The notes beneath the pieces are model-generated. The model did not search any database. It was not told the origin of the DNA and saw nothing but the letters and a program-made list of their open reading frames with translations. From Lepus europaeus (Eukaryota; Chordata; Mammalia; Lagomorpha; Leporidae), in assembly GCF_033115175.1 (NCBI RefSeq), contig NC_084832.1, positions 12,203,342 through 12,267,341 of the forward strand: a DNA stretch of 64,000 bases, written 5' to 3'. Below, one piece after another: positions 62,178 through 64,000 of this stretch. The number at the start of each line of letters is the position of its first letter. Within the stretch, counting starts at the first letter, position 1. Position numbers and translations under genes: made by a program.

Positions 62178-62506
62178 ATTTTTAAGATTTATTTATTTAA
62201 TTTGAAAGTCAGAGTTAACAGAGAGAGAGAAGGAGAGGCAGAGAGAATCTTCCATCCACTGGTTCACTCCCCAATTGGCTGCAACGGCCGGAGCTGCACT
62301 GATCCCAAGCAAGGAGCCAGGAGCTTCTTCCAGGTCTTCCACACGGGTGCAGGGGCCCAAGGACATGGGCTATTCTCTACTGCTTTCCCAGACCATAGAG
62401 AAGAGCTGGATCGGAAGTGGAGCAGCCGGGACTCAAACCGGCGCCCGTGTGGGATGCCGGCACTGCAGGCGGTGGCTTTAGCTGCTACGCCACAGCGCCG
62501 GCCCCA
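62178..62506 (-). mobile_element. CSINE, minus
   Basis: TTTTAAGATTTATTTATTTAATTTG start, body, end CGCCACAGCGCCGGCCCC. Confidence 0.94.
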
Positions 62507-63539
62507 TCAAGGGTATTTTTCAGTCATGCAGAAATGCTTATAGATGCAGGGCTGATTGTGTCGCCTGGTTCTTCTTGAGTGAGCTTTGGAATTTTCCCAT
62601 TTGCTCTGAGGTGTGAGCTTCTTGGCACAGAGTGCTGACTGTATCCCCTATCCTCAGTGTTCGAGTGTGTGCTGTCCCGTCTGCTCTGGGACTTGTCACG
62701 CTGGTGACTGATGTCCCCTCCCTCCTAGAAACGCGGAAGAGCGTCCGGTGATTCCCATGCAGCAGCCACATTCAGTAACGTTCTGGGTTTTGCCGTATGT
62801 GCTCCATCAATTCCCCCTCTTGGATGCGCTGACGATTACTGAAGTGAGTCGCAGGCTTTCGGACATTCCTGAGCCGTAGATAGTTGTAGTGGCCTCTCTA
62901 AAGCAAGGACACTTTCTGGTGGAACCCAGTGGCAGTTTGAGGTCATAGGCCTCTCACGCTTTCCCGGTTGGCTCAAAATTCCACTTACAGTGAGATCAGA
63001 ATCCAGACAGGGCCTGCACATGACCCATGGCTGTTTTGTGTCTTAAGTCTTAGTCTGGGGCAGATTGCCCCCCCCCTTTTTTTAATAACACAGTCATTTC
63101 TCTTTACAAGGCCCCATGTTTTGGGCCTCTGCGTCCAGTTGGTATGCTCCTGTGACAAGAGTTTCTTCAGCCTGAGAGTGACAGGATCACGAGGTGGCAC
63201 CTTCTGTCCCCTGGGGAGTCCCCCCCCCACCCCCGCCGTGCTCTCAGATGCTGGGGAAGAGGACAGGCCAGACACCTGGTCCATTGCTCCGTGTGGCTTA
63301 CAGTGAGTGCACATGTATGGAAGTCCAGCACCCGTCAGGAACGTGTGGAAAGCATAGAGTTTGCTGGGTTTTCATAGCGTGAGCCCGCTGGGGAGCCAGC
63401 AGCCAGCCCGGAGGCCTGGCACACCGTGCACTTTGCTGCCGCTGGCACCCAGTCCTGCCTTCGGCGCTCGGCAGCACGGAAGCGCCTCGTCCAGCTGTTG
63501 TGGGCCTGGCTTCTGTGGCAGCGCTGCTCCTGGTGACGT
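62507..63539. other. No gene recognised
   Basis: Nothing supported; C-runs near 63,069-63,078 and 63,221-63,230. Confidence 0.45.
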
Positions 63540-63665
63540 CACCATGGCACGTCTGTCCATTCTCATTGCTGTAGAGTGTTCCAGACTGTCCTGCGGCTGT
63601 GAATGCCTTCAGTTGTTGAACATCTGGGTGGCCTACAGTTTGGCACTATTAGAATATTCTTAGCT
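63540..63665 (-). mobile_element. Old L1 3'-end fragment, minus
   Basis: CATTCTCATTGCTGTAGAGTG, GTTGAACATCTGGGTGGCC and TTTGGCACTATTAGAA resemble the antisense L1 block with 'gttgatggacatttgggtt'. Confidence 0.6.
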
Positions 63666-63669
63666 ATGT

Positions 63670-64000
63670 CTTTTTAAAAAAAAATTTATTTGGAAGGCAG
63701 TGCAAGAGAGAGAGGGAGAGGAAGAAGGAGGGGGAGAGAGGAAGAAGGAGAGGGACAGAGAGAGAGGAGGAGCTTCCATCCACTAGTTCGCTCCCCAAGT
63801 GGCCACATCAGCCAGAGCTGGGCCAGGCCAGGAACGCCATCTGGGCATCCCACATGGGGCAGAGGTCTAAGCACTTGGGCCATTTTCTGCTGCTTTCCCA
63901 GGTGCATTAGCAGGGAAGTGGATCGGAAGTGGAGCAGCCAGGACTACAACCAGCACTTGTAAGGGATGCTGGCTCTGGGCAGGGGGTGGCTTAATCCACT
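63670..64000 (-). mobile_element. CSINE, minus, cut by the window edge
   Basis: TTTTTAAAAAAAAATTTATTTGG start, GAGAGGAAGAAGGAG-rich tract, body to TGGCTTAATCCACT at the edge. Confidence 0.9.

Noticed and set aside
39000-64000. GGACT coding sequence within the window
   Set aside because: No frame with the expected gamma-glutamylamine cyclotransferase start or motifs was found; it is presumed to lie to the right.

Overview
This is a mammalian nuclear genomic window, almost certainly from a lagomorph (rabbit, Oryctolagus, or a close relative). About fifty copies of the tRNA-derived lagomorph C-repeat SINE (CSINE) are scattered on both strands. They are recognised by a GCCGGCGCCGCGGCT-like 5' end, an internal 'ctggtctcccatg' block, a CT-rich stretch and an A-rich tail. 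No bacterial or viral gene organisation is present; nearly all open frames are chance frames in introns, SINEs or minisatellites.

Region 1 (1 to about 27,170, + strand) holds the 3' part of TMTC4, an ER multipass membrane protein with C-terminal TPR repeats. Ten coding exons can be placed by reading: 131-333, 1594-1765, 1877-2008, 9147-9226, 9392-9499, 9631-9772, 16262-16376, 17945-18057, 21887-21956 and 25140-25288 (stop TGA 25286-25288). All have GT-AG borders and compatible phases. Together they make 1284 nt, or 427 codons plus stop, about the last 58% of a protein I recall as roughly 740 residues in human. They encode the DUF1736 region, the last membrane segments and about seven TPR units. 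The 3' UTR runs from 25,289, with AATAAA signals at 26,236 and 27,146, and is free of SINEs up to 27,190.

Region 2 (about 27,190-38,900) is intergenic and repeat-rich: CSINEs, a minus-strand L1 ORF2 3' relic (29.7-30.8 kb), a Tigger-like DNA transposon split by a SINE (34.9-35.5 kb), MER5-like and MIR fragments, and one unidentified 229-codon frame.

Region 3 (about 39,000-39,640) is a strong CpG island with GC boxes, a CTCF-like motif and a good splice donor at 39,331/39,332 on the + strand. By remembered human synteny (TMTC4 followed in the same orientation by GGACT, start about 14 kb away) it is most likely the GGACT promoter and non-coding first exon. The GGACT coding exon was not found here and should lie beyond the right edge.

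Region 4 (about 39,640-64,000) is then probably GGACT intron 1. It holds two large minisatellites (49,291-50,982, mixed 24/22/21-bp units with higher-order duplications of 371 and 249 bp; 59,112-59,942, 38-bp units), several old L1 3'-end fragments, a second Tigger-like relic, a hAT-like element and many CSINEs.

I found no evidence for a previously undescribed gene system. The most useful non-routine observations are: a set of CTCF-like motifs in convergent orientation around the CpG island; the recent-looking perfect 371-bp duplication in the minisatellite; SINE pairs that share one target-site duplication; and splice acceptors whose pyrimidine tracts are microsatellites. All family names are by eye and memory; no database search was possible.
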